A DNA stretch of 32,631 bases from Pseudanabaena mucicola FACHB-723 (GCF_014696385.1 NZ_JACJQB010000040.1:1-32631), one strand, 5' to 3'. Numbered from the stretch's first letter, positions 15,682 through 25,945 are shown. Program-made: numbers and translations. Notes: generated by a model from the letters alone, not told the origin.

Positions 15682-16023
15682 CTAAATATTTATAAAGCCA
15701 TGCAGCATTAATTAATCAATAATTTGCCTTTCAATTTGCCATCCAATATTACACCCTGCGATCAGCATTATTGGGCAAAAAGTATCTATAGCTACGGTTT
15801 TGCCATAGTTTTGCCAAGATTTCACAATATCAGCTAGATAATAATCGTCAATGTCTATAAACCTGACCCACTAAAGCATTCCCACTGACTTTAGATGAGG
15901 GTGTGAAAGAGTTGATAACTACTGTGATTTTGGAACTATTCCTTAAAAACTTAGTCTTAGATGCACATATTTGAAAGTATATGCAAGATTTATACTTGTT
16001 CTTCAATTTTACATCTATTTCCT
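15682..16023. promoter_or_regulatory. Divergent promoter region with TTTGCC repeats
   Basis: The 342 bp between the divergent EAL and CAP genes hold no gene. AATTTGCC occurs at 15721 and 15733, and GTTTTGCCA at 15797 and 15808, giving periods of 12 and 11 bp, about one helical turn. Such spacing suits a DNA-binding protein. No clear terminator is present. Confidence 0.35.
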
Positions 16024-16575
16024 ATGAAGTCAGCTTTTGTGATCGCTTGGACAGTCTTGGCATCGGTGGGCATGTCGGCAACTGCCGCAGAGATGTATCC
16101 TAACGCAACGGTTCAACAAAGTGATCAATCTGTGGCATTGCCACCAATTCAGAAGCTGAGTCAAAACATCTTAGGTAGACTTAGTTTTGAGGAACAGCTC
16201 TTGGCTTTAACCAACATTGAGCGCCGCAAAGTAGGGTTGCCACCTCTGAGGCTATCACGACAATTGAGTCGGGCTGCACAGGCTCATGCAGTCGATATGG
16301 GCAGGAATGGATACTTTAGTCATACGGGGCTAAACGGTTCTAGCATGGTAGACCGAGCTAAGGCGACTGGCTATAGATATACAGCCTTGGGCGAAAATCT
16401 GGCGGCGGGTAGGGCGACTCCTGAAGGCACAATTCGTCAATGGATGAATAGCTCTGGACATCGGGCGAATATTCTTAGTAATAAGTTTACGGAAATTGGG
16501 TTTGGCTATGCTAATGCTCCTAATGCTCGCTATCGGCATTATTGGGTACAGGTATTTGGAAGACCACAGCGCTAG
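16024..16575 (+). CDS. Secreted CAP/SCP-domain protein
   Basis: With the start at ATG 16024 the product has 183 residues and opens with a signal peptide (MKSAFVIAWTVLASVG, cleavage near SATAA-EM). An ATG at 15961 in the same frame would put 21 residues before it and bury the signal peptide, so it is less likely. The CAP domain (about 60-180) shows TNIERRKVGLPPL, AQAHAVDMGRNGYFSH, GENLAAG and WMNSSGHRANIL, including the conserved His and Glu residues of the family. Bacterial CAP proteins are extracytoplasmic and often cell-wall or matrix associated; substrate is unknown. The RluE-like gene follows after 36 bp. Confidence 0.9.
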   Translation: MKSAFVIAWTVLASVGMSATAAEMYPNATVQQSDQSVALPPIQKLSQNILGRLSFEEQLLALTNIERRKVGLPPLRLSRQLSRAAQAHAVDMGRNGYFSHTGLNGSSMVDRAKATGYRYTALGENLAAGRATPEGTIRQWMNSSGHRANILSNKFTEIGFGYANAPNARYRHYWVQVFGRPQR

Positions 16576-16611
16576 ATTAAAATACAAAGACTTTTGTATT
16601 TCTAGAAACCC

Positions 16612-17214
16612 ATGGGTGATCGCCAATATATTCGTTTTTATAAACCCTATGGCGTGCTTTGTCAGTTTACCGATGACAGTCCATCACCGCGTCTAACGTT
16701 AAAGGAATACATTGATCTTCCTGAGGTGTATTCGGTGGGGAGATTGGACTTTGATAGTGAAGGTTTGTTGCTATTAACCAATGATGGACAGCTCAAGCAT
16801 CGTTTAATTGAGCCGCAGTTTGAACATTCCCGCACCTATTGGGCGCAGGTAGAGCGTATCCCCACAGAGCAGGCTTTACAGCAATTGCGCGATGGGGTAA
16901 CAATTCAGGGCTATCAGACTAAACCTGCGATCGCAAATTTATTGAATCAAGAGCCAGACTTGCCACCACGCGATCCGCCAATTCGGTTTCGGGTCAATGT
17001 ACCGACGGCATGGATCGAGCTAACCTTAACTGAGGGCAAAAATCGCCAAGTTCGCAAAATGACGGCGGCGGTGGGGTTTCCCACTTTGCGATTGGTGCGG
17101 GTGGCGATGGCAGGACTAGATTTGACAGGTTTGGATGTGGGGCAGTGGCGCAGGTTAACTGAGTATGAACTCCAGCAATTAAGGCTGAAGGTAATGTTGC
17201 GCCGCCTGCGATAG
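16612..17214 (+). CDS. RsuA/RluE-family 23S rRNA pseudouridine synthase
   Basis: The 200-residue protein isomerises a uridine in rRNA. It opens with [14 protein letters not shown], carries the catalytic Asp46 in [17 protein letters not shown], then HRLIEP and [25 protein letters not shown], all family hallmarks. The absence of an N-terminal S4 domain and the length match RluE, which modifies the large-subunit peptidyl-transferase region in E. coli. Its last 36 bp overlap the 3' end of the convergent ligase-family gene. Confidence 0.92.
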   Translation: MGDRQYIRFYKPYGVLCQFTDDSPSPRLTLKEYIDLPEVYSVGRLDFDSEGLLLLTNDGQLKHRLIEPQFEHSRTYWAQVERIPTEQALQQLRDGVTIQGYQTKPAIANLLNQEPDLPPRDPPIRFRVNVPTAWIELTLTEGKNRQVRKMTAAVGFPTLRLVRVAMAGLDLTGLDVGQWRRLTEYELQQLRLKVMLRRLR

Positions 17215-17874
17215 GGCGGCGATTAGTTTCTTAATTACGTCTAACTCATCATCATCGCCAGAAGCCAACTCTTGGTAGCCCACAACTGGCACTTCAGTTT
17301 GAAATATGGCGGTTAGTAACTGATGATCGGGTGCGATCGCAATTGAGCCATGCTGCAAAACTGAATTATGGCGATAGACTTGGGCGCTACCAATCAGTTT
17401 CCGACCATCGGCAATCACCAGATCGGCATTGGTTGCCGTCGAAAAGCAACTGGGATTGTGAATATAGCCACGTCCAGCATTGCCATAACTAAGCTCTATC
17501 CCCAAAGCGGCAAAACCTTGAATTAAAAATTCGCAAACATGTTCATATACCTGTCGATGCGATCGCAGTTTGCCGTTAGCATTGACATGGGTTACCACCG
17601 CATAGGTGAGATCGCCTTTATGCAATACGGCTCTGCCACCACTGGGACGACGCACGATCTCTAAATTGTGACTTTCTGCGATCGCATTCCAATGATCGGG
17701 ATATTGCTTTTGATGAAAGCCGAGGGAAATTGCGGCGGGATTCCAGCGATAAAATCTTAAAAATGATGGTGAATGAGCATCTTGACTATGGCGCTCCAGT
17801 AGAGAATTATCCATCTCCATCTGGAGCTGACCCGATGCTTCAGCATAGGGAATAATCTGCCAATGATTTTGCAT
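17179..17874 (-). CDS. Lipoate ligase / octanoyltransferase family protein (LplA/LipM-like)
   Basis: The 231-residue protein has the BPL/LplA fold that attaches lipoate or octanoate to carrier proteins. [20 protein letters not shown] is the acyl-binding loop, and the Lys of [12 protein letters not shown] is the conserved catalytic lysine. The segment NPSCFST places a Cys where LipM-type octanoyltransferases keep their nucleophile, so LipM activity is plausible beside ligase activity. The chosen ATG at 17874 is preferred over an in-frame TTG three codons upstream. The gene runs convergent to the RluE-like gene with a 36-bp overlap. Confidence 0.85.
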   Translation of the reverse strand: MQNHWQIIPYAEASGQLQMEMDNSLLERHSQDAHSPSFLRFYRWNPAAISLGFHQKQYPDHWNAIAESHNLEIVRRPSGGRAVLHKGDLTYAVVTHVNANGKLRSHRQVYEHVCEFLIQGFAALGIELSYGNAGRGYIHNPSCFSTATNADLVIADGRKLIGSAQVYRHNSVLQHGSIAIAPDHQLLTAIFQTEVPVVGYQELASGDDDELDVIKKLIAALSQAAQHYLQP

Positions 17875-17946
17875 TGTGATCAAGGTTTGTCCCCAGAGAG
17901 AGTATTTAGCTGCTCTCTGGGAAATTATAGGTTTAATTCTAAAGTT

Positions 17947-18411
17947 TTAAGCTTTAAAATTAGCTTCTAAAAACTCATCATTGTCATCAGCAATCGCCGC
18001 CACGATGGTAATGATACGAGAAATTTCAGCAGGGGAAAGATCTTCCACTGCGCGGGAAGATAATACTAAGACTTGATCATTCTGGATCGCATATCTAGCT
18101 TCAAAGGTATCGGTGGCATTCTTCTCCAGTAGCCAACGGTTTAATTTTTCTTCGTCTTTAAATGGCGCACTCAAGACAATCGAAAAGACGGTAAAAGTGT
18201 CACTAGGTGAAGTTCCCGTAATATTGACAACTACTTCTACAGTGCCATATTTAAATTTCCACGTATCCTCGGTTTGATTTTCGAGCGCTGAATTATCAGC
18301 ATCCATACTGGCGATGACAGTTTGGATGGTTTGCACAATGTGGTCAGCAGGAGGTGCAAAACTAGACTCTGCTTCTACAGCAGTTATTGGCGATTCTGTT
18401 GCGAAGGTCAT
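17947..18411 (-). CDS. YbjN-domain-like protein
   Basis: The 154-residue protein (from ATG 18411) has a disordered N-terminus of about 20 residues, then a helix, a KFKYGTVEVVVNI strand pair, a KLNRWLLEKN helix and a QVLVLSSRAVEDLSPAEI region. This layout resembles the YbjN family, which has a type III secretion chaperone-like fold. Cyanobacterial members are common and of unknown role. An in-frame TTG at 18459 would add 16 residues of little family character and is not preferred. No catalytic residues are evident. Confidence 0.75.
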   Translation of the reverse strand: MTFATESPITAVEAESSFAPPADHIVQTIQTVIASMDADNSALENQTEDTWKFKYGTVEVVVNITGTSPSDTFTVFSIVLSAPFKDEEKLNRWLLEKNATDTFEARYAIQNDQVLVLSSRAVEDLSPAEISRIITIVAAIADDNDEFLEANFKA

Positions 18412-18576
18412 AGTTAAATATCTAGTTACTATCTGCCAATAGTGTATAGCAAAGGTCAAGCATTTTGGATAACTTGACCTGTGGGATGCCTACTTGCGTG
18501 GAGAATGCTCAACAATTATTAGCAATTTTGCGATCGCGGTCGTCAAACTAGAATCGAGTAGCGCGACTCGATGAGC

Positions 18577-19191
18577 CTAGTAATACCAATCGTAAAAACT
18601 TAATCTGCCATAGCCCAGAAATTGGGAGCTAGGCTGTGTACCTTGGGGAAATGCAGTCACACCAAATAGATATACACCTTCATAGCGAGGATTTCGCACA
18701 GGACGCACGCCGATTACTAATTTACTGTCAGGCTGATTTACGGCAGGGATCGGGGGATCAAAGGTGACAGCTAGGGTTGAGCGATCAGGACTGGGAATCA
18801 CCGCAATTGTGCTTGCCACTTCGATCCGTTCCCCTGTGGGCTTCTCGATATAAGAAACCACTTGGTTATCTCGAAACCGTACTTCTTCAAAACCTTCTTT
18901 TTGTAATATTTCTAATTTTTGGAGCGGTTCATCCAGATCTGGCGGTAATGCGATCGCAAAGTAATAGACAGCACTACTTGCATAAATGCGATTGACCGTC
19001 GTTTCTGCACCGATGAGTATGGGCAAATGGAGAAAGTAGGTTTTGCCATCGCGTAGCTGCACTGCCTCTGCGGTGGGCTCTAAAGCCTTGAAAGAAGTAA
19101 AAATATCACTATTAACTGAAAAAATTGGCAAAGTGGAGATCGACAACATTGCGATCGCAGTTATAACTTTTTTAGAGATTTTTTTCTTCAT
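18577..19191 (-). CDS. DUF2808 secreted protein
   Basis: The 204-residue product starts MKKKISKKVITAIAMLSIS, a typical signal peptide; an ATG eight codons upstream (19215) would displace it. The mature part reads RDGKTYFLHLP, YYFAIALPPDLDEPLQKLEI, VTFDPPIPA and VRNPRYEGVYLFGVTAFP, matching the cyanobacterial DUF2808 family. These predicted periplasmic or surface proteins have no known activity. The protein ends with aromatic residues (FYDWYY), as outer surface proteins often do. It is divergent from guaA. Confidence 0.87.
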   Translation of the reverse strand: MKKKISKKVITAIAMLSISTLPIFSVNSDIFTSFKALEPTAEAVQLRDGKTYFLHLPILIGAETTVNRIYASSAVYYFAIALPPDLDEPLQKLEILQKEGFEEVRFRDNQVVSYIEKPTGERIEVASTIAVIPSPDRSTLAVTFDPPIPAVNQPDSKLVIGVRPVRNPRYEGVYLFGVTAFPQGTQPSSQFLGYGRLSFYDWYY

Positions 19192-19295
19192 AAAGACGTA
19201 CTGTTTTGCTAGCATTGTACGAATAGCTACTTTTTTCGCAGCGACAGGCTTATCGAAAGCCTTACGATCTCATTAAATGCTATCTCATTAAGATA

Positions 19296-19300
19296 GAGGT
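19296..19300 (+). promoter_or_regulatory. Ribosome binding site fixing the guaA GTG start
   Basis: GAGGT lies seven bases before the GTG at 19308. It supports the longer guaA start over the internal ATG at residue 41. Confidence 0.65.
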
Positions 19301-19307
19301 ATCTACT

Positions 19308-20978
19308 GTGGTTTCTTCCCCACCAACATCATCGACTGTCGCACTAAATCTTGAAAGTGCGCTTTCATCCAGCCCTTCGACCAACTCAGACTCTGACAGT
19401 ACCACAGACAATATAATCAGTCGTTCCATGATCGCTATCCTTGATTTTGGTTCTCAATATTCCGAGCTAATTGCTCGCCGTATTCGTGAGACACAAGTTT
19501 ATTCTGAAGTTCTAACCTATCATATCTCAGCTCAAGACCTGCGGAAGCTCAATCCCAAGGGCATCATTCTCTCTGGTGGACCAAACTCGGTCTACGACGA
19601 AGGCGCACCTCAATGCGACCCTGAAATATTTAACTTGGGCATTCCTATTTTGGGCGTTTGTTATGGAATGCAATTGATGGCAAAGCAGCTCGGTGGAACC
19701 GTCGAGCAAGCTGAGCGGGGAGAGTATGGCAAAGCAGAACTATTAATTGATGATCCCACTGACCTGCTCACCAATGTCGAGACAGGGACAACGATGTGGA
19801 TGAGTCATGGGGACTCGGTAATTGATTTACCTCAAGGCTTTGAAATTCTTGCTCATACTGCAAATACTCCCTGTGCTGCGATCGCCGATCATCAGCGTAA
19901 TCTCTATGGGGTGCAGTTCCATCCTGAAGTGGTGCATTCCATCGGTGGTATGGCAATGATTCGCAACTTTGTCTATCACATCTGTAAATGTGAACCAAGT
20001 TGGACAACCGATGCCTTCATTGAGAATTCCATTCGTGAAATTCGCGCTCAAGTTGGTGGCAAAAAAGTATTACTCGCCCTCTCTGGTGGTGTAGATTCTT
20101 CCACCCTTGCCTTTCTATTGCATCGAGCGATTGGCGATCAACTTACCTGCATGTTCATCGATCAAGGCTTTATGCGAAAGCTAGAGCCAGAGCGTCTAGT
20201 CAAGCTTTTTGAAGAACAGTTTCATATCCATGTCGAGTATGTCAATGCTCGCGAAAGATTCCTAGAAAAAGTGGCGGGAGTCACTGATCCTGAACAAAAG
20301 CGCAAGATCATTGGTAAAGAGTTTATTCAAGTTTTTGAAGAAGAATCGAAACGCCTTGGCCCCTTTGACTTCCTTGCTCAAGGGACACTTTACCCCGATG
20401 TCATTGAGTCAGCTGATACCAATGCTGATCCTGTCACTGGCAAGCGAGTAGCCGTCAAAATTAAGAGTCATCACAATGTCGGTGGTTTGCCTGAAGATCT
20501 TAGATTTACGCTCGTTGAACCATTGCGGAAGCTCTTTAAAGATGAAGTCCGCAAGTTGGGTACTGCCCTCGGTCTGCCAGAAGAAATCGTCAAACGGCAA
20601 CCTTTCCCCGGACCTGGGTTAGCGATTCGGATTATTGGTGACATTACCAGTGAGCGCCTAAATACACTGAGAGATGCCGACTTGATTGTTCGTCAAGAAA
20701 TCAACCGAGCAGGTCAGTACAACAATCTCTGGCAAGCTTTTGCCGTTCTATTACCCACCGTTCGCAGCGTTGGCGTAATGGGAGATAAACGCACCTATTC
20801 CCATCCTGTAGTTTTGCGTTTAGTCACTAGCGAAGATGGTATGACCGCAGATTGGGCAAGGGTTCCCTATGACCTTTTAGAAACTATTTCTAATCGGATC
20901 GTCAATGAAGTGGAAGGTGTCAATCGCGTGGTGTTGGATATTACATCCAAGCCCCCTGGCACGATTGAATGGGAATAA
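19308..20978 (+). CDS. guaA: GMP synthase (glutamine-hydrolysing)
   Basis: The 556-residue enzyme converts XMP, glutamine and ATP to GMP. The class I glutaminase half has Cys118 in [11 protein letters not shown] and the His205/Glu207 pair in VQFHPEVVH. The ATP pyrophosphatase P-loop is [10 protein letters not shown] (about 257-265). The C-terminal dimerisation domain includes [13 protein letters not shown] and ends KPPGTIEWE. About 40 Ser/Thr-rich residues precede the usual [10 protein letters not shown] start. The GAGGT site before GTG 19308 supports this extension as translated, and cyanobacterial GuaA proteins often have such leaders. All active residues are present and a strong hairpin follows the stop. 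Confidence 0.97.
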   Translation: MVSSPPTSSTVALNLESALSSSPSTNSDSDSTTDNIISRSMIAILDFGSQYSELIARRIRETQVYSEVLTYHISAQDLRKLNPKGIILSGGPNSVYDEGAPQCDPEIFNLGIPILGVCYGMQLMAKQLGGTVEQAERGEYGKAELLIDDPTDLLTNVETGTTMWMSHGDSVIDLPQGFEILAHTANTPCAAIADHQRNLYGVQFHPEVVHSIGGMAMIRNFVYHICKCEPSWTTDAFIENSIREIRAQVGGKKVLLALSGGVDSSTLAFLLHRAIGDQLTCMFIDQGFMRKLEPERLVKLFEEQFHIHVEYVNARERFLEKVAGVTDPEQKRKIIGKEFIQVFEEESKRLGPFDFLAQGTLYPDVIESADTNADPVTGKRVAVKIKSHHNVGGLPEDLRFTLVEPLRKLFKDEVRKLGTALGLPEEIVKRQPFPGPGLAIRIIGDITSERLNTLRDADLIVRQEINRAGQYNNLWQAFAVLLPTVRSVGVMGDKRTYSHPVVLRLVTSEDGMTADWARVPYDLLETISNRIVNEVEGVNRVVLDITSKPPGTIEWE

Positions 20979-21032
20979 AACCCATCCATTCAAGTTAACA
21001 ATTAAATAGCTAGGCATAATTAAACCACTAAG

Positions 21033-21075
21033 CTAAAACCTGTGGCGCACGCACAGCGTGTGCCACAGGTTTTAG
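21033..21075. terminator. Long hairpin after guaA
   Basis: Arms 21033-21052 and 21056-21075 pair over 20 bp with one G-T position around an ACA loop. The sequence has a CCTGTGGC...GCCACAGG core and A/T ends. It starts 54 bp past the guaA stop. It works as a terminator but also looks like a dispersed palindromic repeat. Confidence 0.6.
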
Positions 21076-21106
21076 GGTTTCATATATTGTATTGAGGATG
21101 ATAGAG

Positions 21107-22321
21107 ATGGGGATTCAAGACATTGCGAGCAAAGACTCCACTTCCGAAAACTCAAATTCTGAAAATTTCTATGCCGATCTACCTGTTATGCAAGATCTGG
21201 TGGAGATTACCCATCCCCAAAACTTTTATACAGTCCCCCATGATTGGACAGTGATTATTACTGATGTTGTCGAGTCCACCAATGCGATCGCCACGGGACG
21301 ATACAAAGATGTGAATATTTTAGGTGCTTGCTCTATTATTGTCCTGTTAAATTTAGTGGGCAATCTTGATATTCCATTTGTCTTTGGTGGCGATGGCGCT
21401 TCTATATTAATCCCTTCGCGATTTGTCATTGATGCTGAACAGGCACTAAGCGCTGTCCAAAAATTAGCCATCGATGAATTTAATTTGATTTTACGGGTTG
21501 GCATCGTTCCTATGACCGCTATCATCACCAGTCATGAAATTAGAATCGCTAAACTAAGAATCTCTGACAACTATGTTCAGTCGATCATCAGAGGTGGCGG
21601 CATTGCCTACGCCACAGAATTAATCAAAAATCAAGCCACCACAGAGTTATACAGTCCTAATTTTCAAGGCAAAAATGCGATCGCAGATTTCTCAGGGCTA
21701 GAATGTCGCTGGCAAGATATTCCCACCCGTCACGAAGAGATTTTGAGTTTAATTGTCCTTGTCACTGCACCCAGCCAAAGTCAAACAAACATCACCTACC
21801 GCGCCGTGATCGAACAGATTGATCGTATCTATGGCAAAGGTACAGAATGTCATCCTGTCGCCAAGGAAAACTTACATCTTTCGTTTCGGAAGAAAAACCT
21901 ATCCACCGAGATGCGCGTCTTTGTGAATTCTCAGAAATGGATACAAAGATTCTTGCATCTATGGAAGCTCCGCTTGATTAACTTACTCGGGCTAGTTTTG
22001 ATGCAATTTAATATCAAACTGGCGGGCTTTAATTGGGGTGACTACAAGCAAATTGTGGCAGAGGCAACGGACTTTAAGAAGTTTGACGATTCACTGAAAA
22101 TGGTAATTTCAGGTACAACCAAACAACGCCAGAAATTAACTAATTACCTAGAAAATCAATTTCGGGAAGGTCGCCTAGTCTACGGCTGTCATGTTTCCGA
22201 TCGTGTCTTGATGACTTGCTTAGTTTTTGAGCGCAATGGTCGTCAAGTTCATTTTGTAGATGGAGCTGATGGCGGCTATGCCTTGGCAGCAAAGGAAATG
22301 AAAGAACGGATAAAAAATTAA
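21107..22321 (+). CDS. DUF3095 nucleotidyl-cyclase-like protein
   Basis: The 404-residue protein matches DUF3095. Its N-terminal half resembles a class III cyclase core: VIITDVVEST carries an Asp (53) in the metal position and FGGDGASILIP a second (Asp96). Later segments (KIAG-like NIKLAGFNWGDYKQ and LVYGCHVSDRVLMTCLVF) belong to the family's C-terminal half. Cyclase activity is not established for the family. Start choice: GAGG at 21094-21097 is nine bases before ATG 21107; ATG 21098 lies too close to it. gshA follows 117 bp downstream in the same direction. Confidence 0.8.
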   Translation: MGIQDIASKDSTSENSNSENFYADLPVMQDLVEITHPQNFYTVPHDWTVIITDVVESTNAIATGRYKDVNILGACSIIVLLNLVGNLDIPFVFGGDGASILIPSRFVIDAEQALSAVQKLAIDEFNLILRVGIVPMTAIITSHEIRIAKLRISDNYVQSIIRGGGIAYATELIKNQATTELYSPNFQGKNAIADFSGLECRWQDIPTRHEEILSLIVLVTAPSQSQTNITYRAVIEQIDRIYGKGTECHPVAKENLHLSFRKKNLSTEMRVFVNSQKWIQRFLHLWKLRLINLLGLVLMQFNIKLAGFNWGDYKQIVAEATDFKKFDDSLKMVISGTTKQRQKLTNYLENQFREGRLVYGCHVSDRVLMTCLVFERNGRQVHFVDGADGGYALAAKEMKERIKN

Positions 22322-22424
22322 AATTTAGTTGAGCTTCACCCCGATTTACAATGCTCAATACCATCACTTTGGTGGGTATTCTAAGCGGTCATTGCAAGGT
22401 ACGCTAGTAATAATGACTATAGCA

Positions 22425-22430
22425 AAAGGA
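22425..22430 (+). promoter_or_regulatory. Ribosome binding site for the gshA GTG start
   Basis: AAAGGA ends eight bases before GTG 22439. No in-frame ATG lies near, so the GTG start is favoured. Confidence 0.6.
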
Positions 22431-22438
22431 AACCTCCC

Positions 22439-23584
22439 GTGCTTTTATCCAAAGGCTTTGAAGTGGAAATCTATACCTCTACACCGACGGGGGATGTAGT
22501 GGGCTTTTCCGATCGCATTGTGGCGAATCTGCATGGATTTGTCCGCGAACCCGATAGCCGTAATGTTGAGTACATCACTCCACCCTTTCATAAGTATGAG
22601 CCATTGCTAATGGCATTGGTGGAGCCTCGCCAAAAACTACGCAGCTATTTGCGATCGCTAGGCGATTACACACTCATGCCAGGGAGTACATTAGCCTTGG
22701 GGGGAGTTGATCATTTCTATCGTTCTGATCCACAAAATCCATACCATACCTACATCGAACAAACCTATGGTACGGATGTTGTGACTGCAAGCATTCATAT
22801 CAATGTTGGTATTCCCGATTTAGAGTCACTCATTGCCGCTTGCCGCCTCATTCGCCTCGAAGCGCCACTTTACCTAGCCCTCAGTGCTGCCTCACCATTT
22901 CTAGATGGCAAAGTTACAGGCTTCCATTCTTCCCGTTGGCAGATGTTTCCCAAAACACCAAAGCTAGTTCCCTTATTCCGTGATCATCATCATTTTGTGG
23001 AATGGACAGAGCAGCAGTTACAATTGGGAACGATGCAAAATGTGCGCCATCTATGGTCATCGGTACGCCCCAATGGTGATAATCGTCCCTACAATCTTAA
23101 CCGTTTAGAATTGCGAATTTCTGATTTAGTCATTGATCCTGTGGCGTTACTAGCAATTACTGCACTTTTAGAAATGCGCTTAAATCAATTTCTAGAAGCA
23201 GGAATTGGCTCAGCTCTTGATCCTCTTGCCCCTCATGCTAGTAAATTCACCCCTGATGAACTTGCTGAACTTGCCGATCAAAATGAAATAGCGGCGGCCA
23301 CCAGTAGCCTTGATGCGATGTTGACCCATTGGCAAACAGGTGAACAGATCACTGCAAGGGCATGGATTAGCAATCTCTACGAAGAATTGCGATCGCGAGC
23401 AAAGGACAATGGCGTATGGTGCTTCCTGTCACCATTACAAAAAATTCTGGAGCAGGGTAATGAAGCTCAACGTTGGCTCTCGGCATATCACAATGGGCTT
23501 AGTCCGCGTCAAATTATGACCGATGCCATCGCCAGTGCCGAGCAAATGGATAAGGAACTAGCCGAAGCTCTATTACTGATTTAA
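22439..23584 (+). CDS. gshA: Glutamate-cysteine ligase, cyanobacterial type
   Basis: The 381-residue enzyme makes gamma-glutamylcysteine, the first step of glutathione synthesis. It begins LLSKGFEVEIYTSTPTGDVVGFSD. ASIHINVGIPD is a family-typical stretch with the glutamate-binding side of the active site, and PYNLNRLELRISDLV lies in the second half. Length and start match the cyanobacterial GshA group, which is distinct from the E. coli enzyme. Glutathione made here is the acceptor that the persulfide dioxygenase route upstream needs, though the genes are 13 kb apart. Translation starts at GTG with a good ribosome site. Confidence 0.92.
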   Translation: MLLSKGFEVEIYTSTPTGDVVGFSDRIVANLHGFVREPDSRNVEYITPPFHKYEPLLMALVEPRQKLRSYLRSLGDYTLMPGSTLALGGVDHFYRSDPQNPYHTYIEQTYGTDVVTASIHINVGIPDLESLIAACRLIRLEAPLYLALSAASPFLDGKVTGFHSSRWQMFPKTPKLVPLFRDHHHFVEWTEQQLQLGTMQNVRHLWSSVRPNGDNRPYNLNRLELRISDLVIDPVALLAITALLEMRLNQFLEAGIGSALDPLAPHASKFTPDELAELADQNEIAAATSSLDAMLTHWQTGEQITARAWISNLYEELRSRAKDNGVWCFLSPLQKILEQGNEAQRWLSAYHNGLSPRQIMTDAIASAEQMDKELAEALLLI

Positions 23585-23605
23585 TGCGATCATTTCCAAC
23601 ATTCT

Positions 23606-24061
23606 CTATTCCTGTTCCCAAAATCGATAATTGAGCATAGTCTCTATTTCCTGATCAAATTGCCATTGATCAGGAAAATCCACTTGCCGATATTCTTCCC
23701 GTACAGTTTTGAGGGCAATCTCCCAAGCATCAGCAAAGCTTTCATGCCACCGAGTTTTCAGGCTTGGAACTTGTTTCAGCAAAACCTGAAGACCATTACG
23801 CTGATTACGGATTGTACGTTCCCAGCCATTATAGTCATAGGGTAGATCAACATATAGACGCTTTAGCAAATGTTCCAATAATGTAATCAATCGACTAATC
23901 AACTCTTTTTTCTGAGAAATCCCCAAAGACTCCACCTCTTCAATTAAATTTTCTAAATCTAAATTCTCAAAATCATGGGCTTTGAGCTTAGCGACAGTCT
24001 CTTCAACCCACAGCAAAATATCTTGTTCATACAATGACAGGGAATTTTTTGTTTGTGTCAT
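23606..24061 (-). CDS. DUF29 family protein
   Basis: The 151-residue all-helical protein has the DUF29 pattern: LYEQDILLWVEETVAKL, then LENLIEEVESLGISQKKEL, LLEHLLKRLY and WERTIRNQRNGL. DUF29 genes occur in many copies in cyanobacteria and have no known function. A GGAGG ribosome site sits five bases before the ATG. It lies downstream of the ABC ATPase gene on the same strand with an 81-bp gap. Confidence 0.9.
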   Translation of the reverse strand: MTQTKNSLSLYEQDILLWVEETVAKLKAHDFENLDLENLIEEVESLGISQKKELISRLITLLEHLLKRLYVDLPYDYNGWERTIRNQRNGLQVLLKQVPSLKTRWHESFADAWEIALKTVREEYRQVDFPDQWQFDQEIETMLNYRFWEQE

Positions 24062-24066
24062 ATCTA

Positions 24067-24071
24067 CCTCC
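24067..24071 (-). promoter_or_regulatory. Strong ribosome binding site of the DUF29 gene
   Basis: On the minus strand GGAGG precedes the ATG at 24061 by five bases. It is the strongest Shine-Dalgarno seen in the window and fixes the start. Confidence 0.7.
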
Positions 24072-24142
24072 AGTGTCGATATATTTAATTCTTCTAGGGG
24101 CTAGGGGTGAGGGTCTTGGAAACTTCCACGTAACATCAGTTC

Positions 24143-25945
24143 CTAATGTAAAACTAAAGATTTAGGGATAGCACTAATTAGCCTTTGGGTATAGGGCTGT
24201 TGAGGATTGGTATAAATCGATTCCGCCGTACCTAACTCCACAACTTCACCCCTGTTCATCACCATAATCCGATCGCTCATAAATTTGACCACACCGAGAT
24301 CATGGGAAATGAAAATATAGGTCAATCCAAATTCCGCTTGGAGTTCTTTTAAAAGATTGAGAACCTGCGCCTGTACCGACACATCAAGCGCCGAGACAGG
24401 TTCATCAGCAATGATTAATTTAGGATTGAGAGCTAAAGCTCTAGCAATACAAATACGCTGCCTTTGACCACCCGAAAATTCATGGGGATAGCGACGCATC
24501 GCACTTTTGGTTAAGCCAACTCGCTCTAGTAAATAGGCAACCCTTTCCTTGCGAGCTTCAGCTTTACGATAGCGATGAAAGCGCTCTTGGTGACTATGGA
24601 CAATTAATGGTTCTGCGATCGCATCACCAACACTCATGCGTGGATTGAGTGAACCGTAAGGATCTTGGAATACCACTTGCAAATCACAGCGTAATTTCTG
24701 TAAAGCTTCTCCCTTTAATTGCGATATTTCGGTTCCTTCAAATTTAACAGAACCGCTTACGCCATTGGTTAAACCAAGAATCGCCCTACCTGTGGTAGTT
24801 TTGCCACATCCTGATTCGCCCACAAGTCCAAGGGTTTCACCACGATAAACATCAAAACTGATGTTATTGACCGCCACAAAATGGCGTTTTTTGAATCCTA
24901 GGATGCTCCGAATTGGGAACTCAATTCTCAGGTTCTGTACAGAGAGAATTGGTGCTTGTTTTTGAAGTTCGCTTAAACGAGCAGCAGTTTCTTCGGGCAG
25001 CACAACTTCCAAATAACGCGGATCACTCGGTTCTTTTTCCACCAATTGTCCATTTTGCATTTCCATAAAATCACTCACCGTTGGCAATAGGCGCAACTGA
25101 CGATCGGGCTGCGGACGACAAGCAATTAAGCCCTTGGTGTAAGGGTGTTGAGGCGTTCTAAAAATTGCGGTGGTAGCCCCAGATTCCACGACTTCACCCT
25201 GATTCATGACTAGAGCCTGATCGGCAATCTCTGCCAAAATCCCTAAATCATGGGTAATAAAAATCATCGACATTTGTCGCGATCGCTGAATTTCCTTCAA
25301 CAATTGGAGAATTGTCGCCTGTACCGTCACATCTAGCGCCGTAGTTGGCTCGTCGGCAATAATCAATTGGGGATTGCAAGAAATCGCCATCGCAATCATC
25401 ACCCGTTGTAACTGTCCTCCCGAAAGCTCATGGGGATAGCGTTCAATCAATTGCTCAGGATTAGGTAATTGCACTTCCTGAAATAGCTGGATCGTGCGGA
25501 TCTCGGCTTCCTGTTGCGATACCTGCTGATGCAGCCGAATCGCTTCAATTACCTGATAGCCACAGGTAAACAATGGATTGAGGGAGGTCATTGGTTCTTG
25601 AAAGATCATCGCCATGCGATCGCCACGATATTTCAGCATCTTCTGCGGTGATACTCGGACTAGATCAAGGGGAACTTCACCACTAGGTCGAAATAGCACC
25701 TCACCATTCGTAATTTTGCCCGACTCCCCTAACAAACCCATGATCGCCAAAGCCGTCGCTGATTTACCAGAGCCAGATTCGCCAACAATGCCAAGGGTTT
25801 GCCCTTGCGCCAGATCAAAGGAAATATTTTTGACGGCATGGACAATACCTTCATCGCCACGAAAGGCAACCTGTAAATTACGCACCGAGAGTAATAAATT
25901 TTCAGGCTGGGCTAGATCTTGGGCAAGCGCAGGAGATTGTGACAT
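24143..25945 (-). CDS. Fused two-domain peptide/nickel-type ABC ATPase
   Basis: The 600-residue protein contains two complete ATPase domains of the oligopeptide/dipeptide/nickel importer class. The first (about 15-280) has GESGSGKSA, signature LSGGQLQR and [11 protein letters not shown]. The second (about 335-595) has [18 protein letters not shown] and [11 protein letters not shown]. Each ends with the family's (H/Q)PYT...LI motif ([16 protein letters not shown]). The architecture is that of YejF and GsiA. The permease and substrate-binding genes are not next to it, so it must serve subunits encoded elsewhere. All nucleotide-binding motifs look intact. Confidence 0.95.
   Translation of the reverse strand: MSQSPALAQDLAQPENLLLSVRNLQVAFRGDEGIVHAVKNISFDLAQGQTLGIVGESGSGKSATALAIMGLLGESGKITNGEVLFRPSGEVPLDLVRVSPQKMLKYRGDRMAMIFQEPMTSLNPLFTCGYQVIEAIRLHQQVSQQEAEIRTIQLFQEVQLPNPEQLIERYPHELSGGQLQRVMIAMAISCNPQLIIADEPTTALDVTVQATILQLLKEIQRSRQMSMIFITHDLGILAEIADQALVMNQGEVVESGATTAIFRTPQHPYTKGLIACRPQPDRQLRLLPTVSDFMEMQNGQLVEKEPSDPRYLEVVLPEETAARLSELQKQAPILSVQNLRIEFPIRSILGFKKRHFVAVNNISFDVYRGETLGLVGESGCGKTTTGRAILGLTNGVSGSVKFEGTEISQLKGEALQKLRCDLQVVFQDPYGSLNPRMSVGDAIAEPLIVHSHQERFHRYRKAEARKERVAYLLERVGLTKSAMRRYPHEFSGGQRQRICIARALALNPKLIIADEPVSALDVSVQAQVLNLLKELQAEFGLTYIFISHDLGVVKFMSDRIMVMNRGEVVELGTAESIYTNPQQPYTQRLISAIPKSLVLH

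Noticed and set aside
21226-21528. Minus-strand 100-residue ORF
   Set aside because: It is a mirror of the DUF3095 coding frame with no ribosome site.
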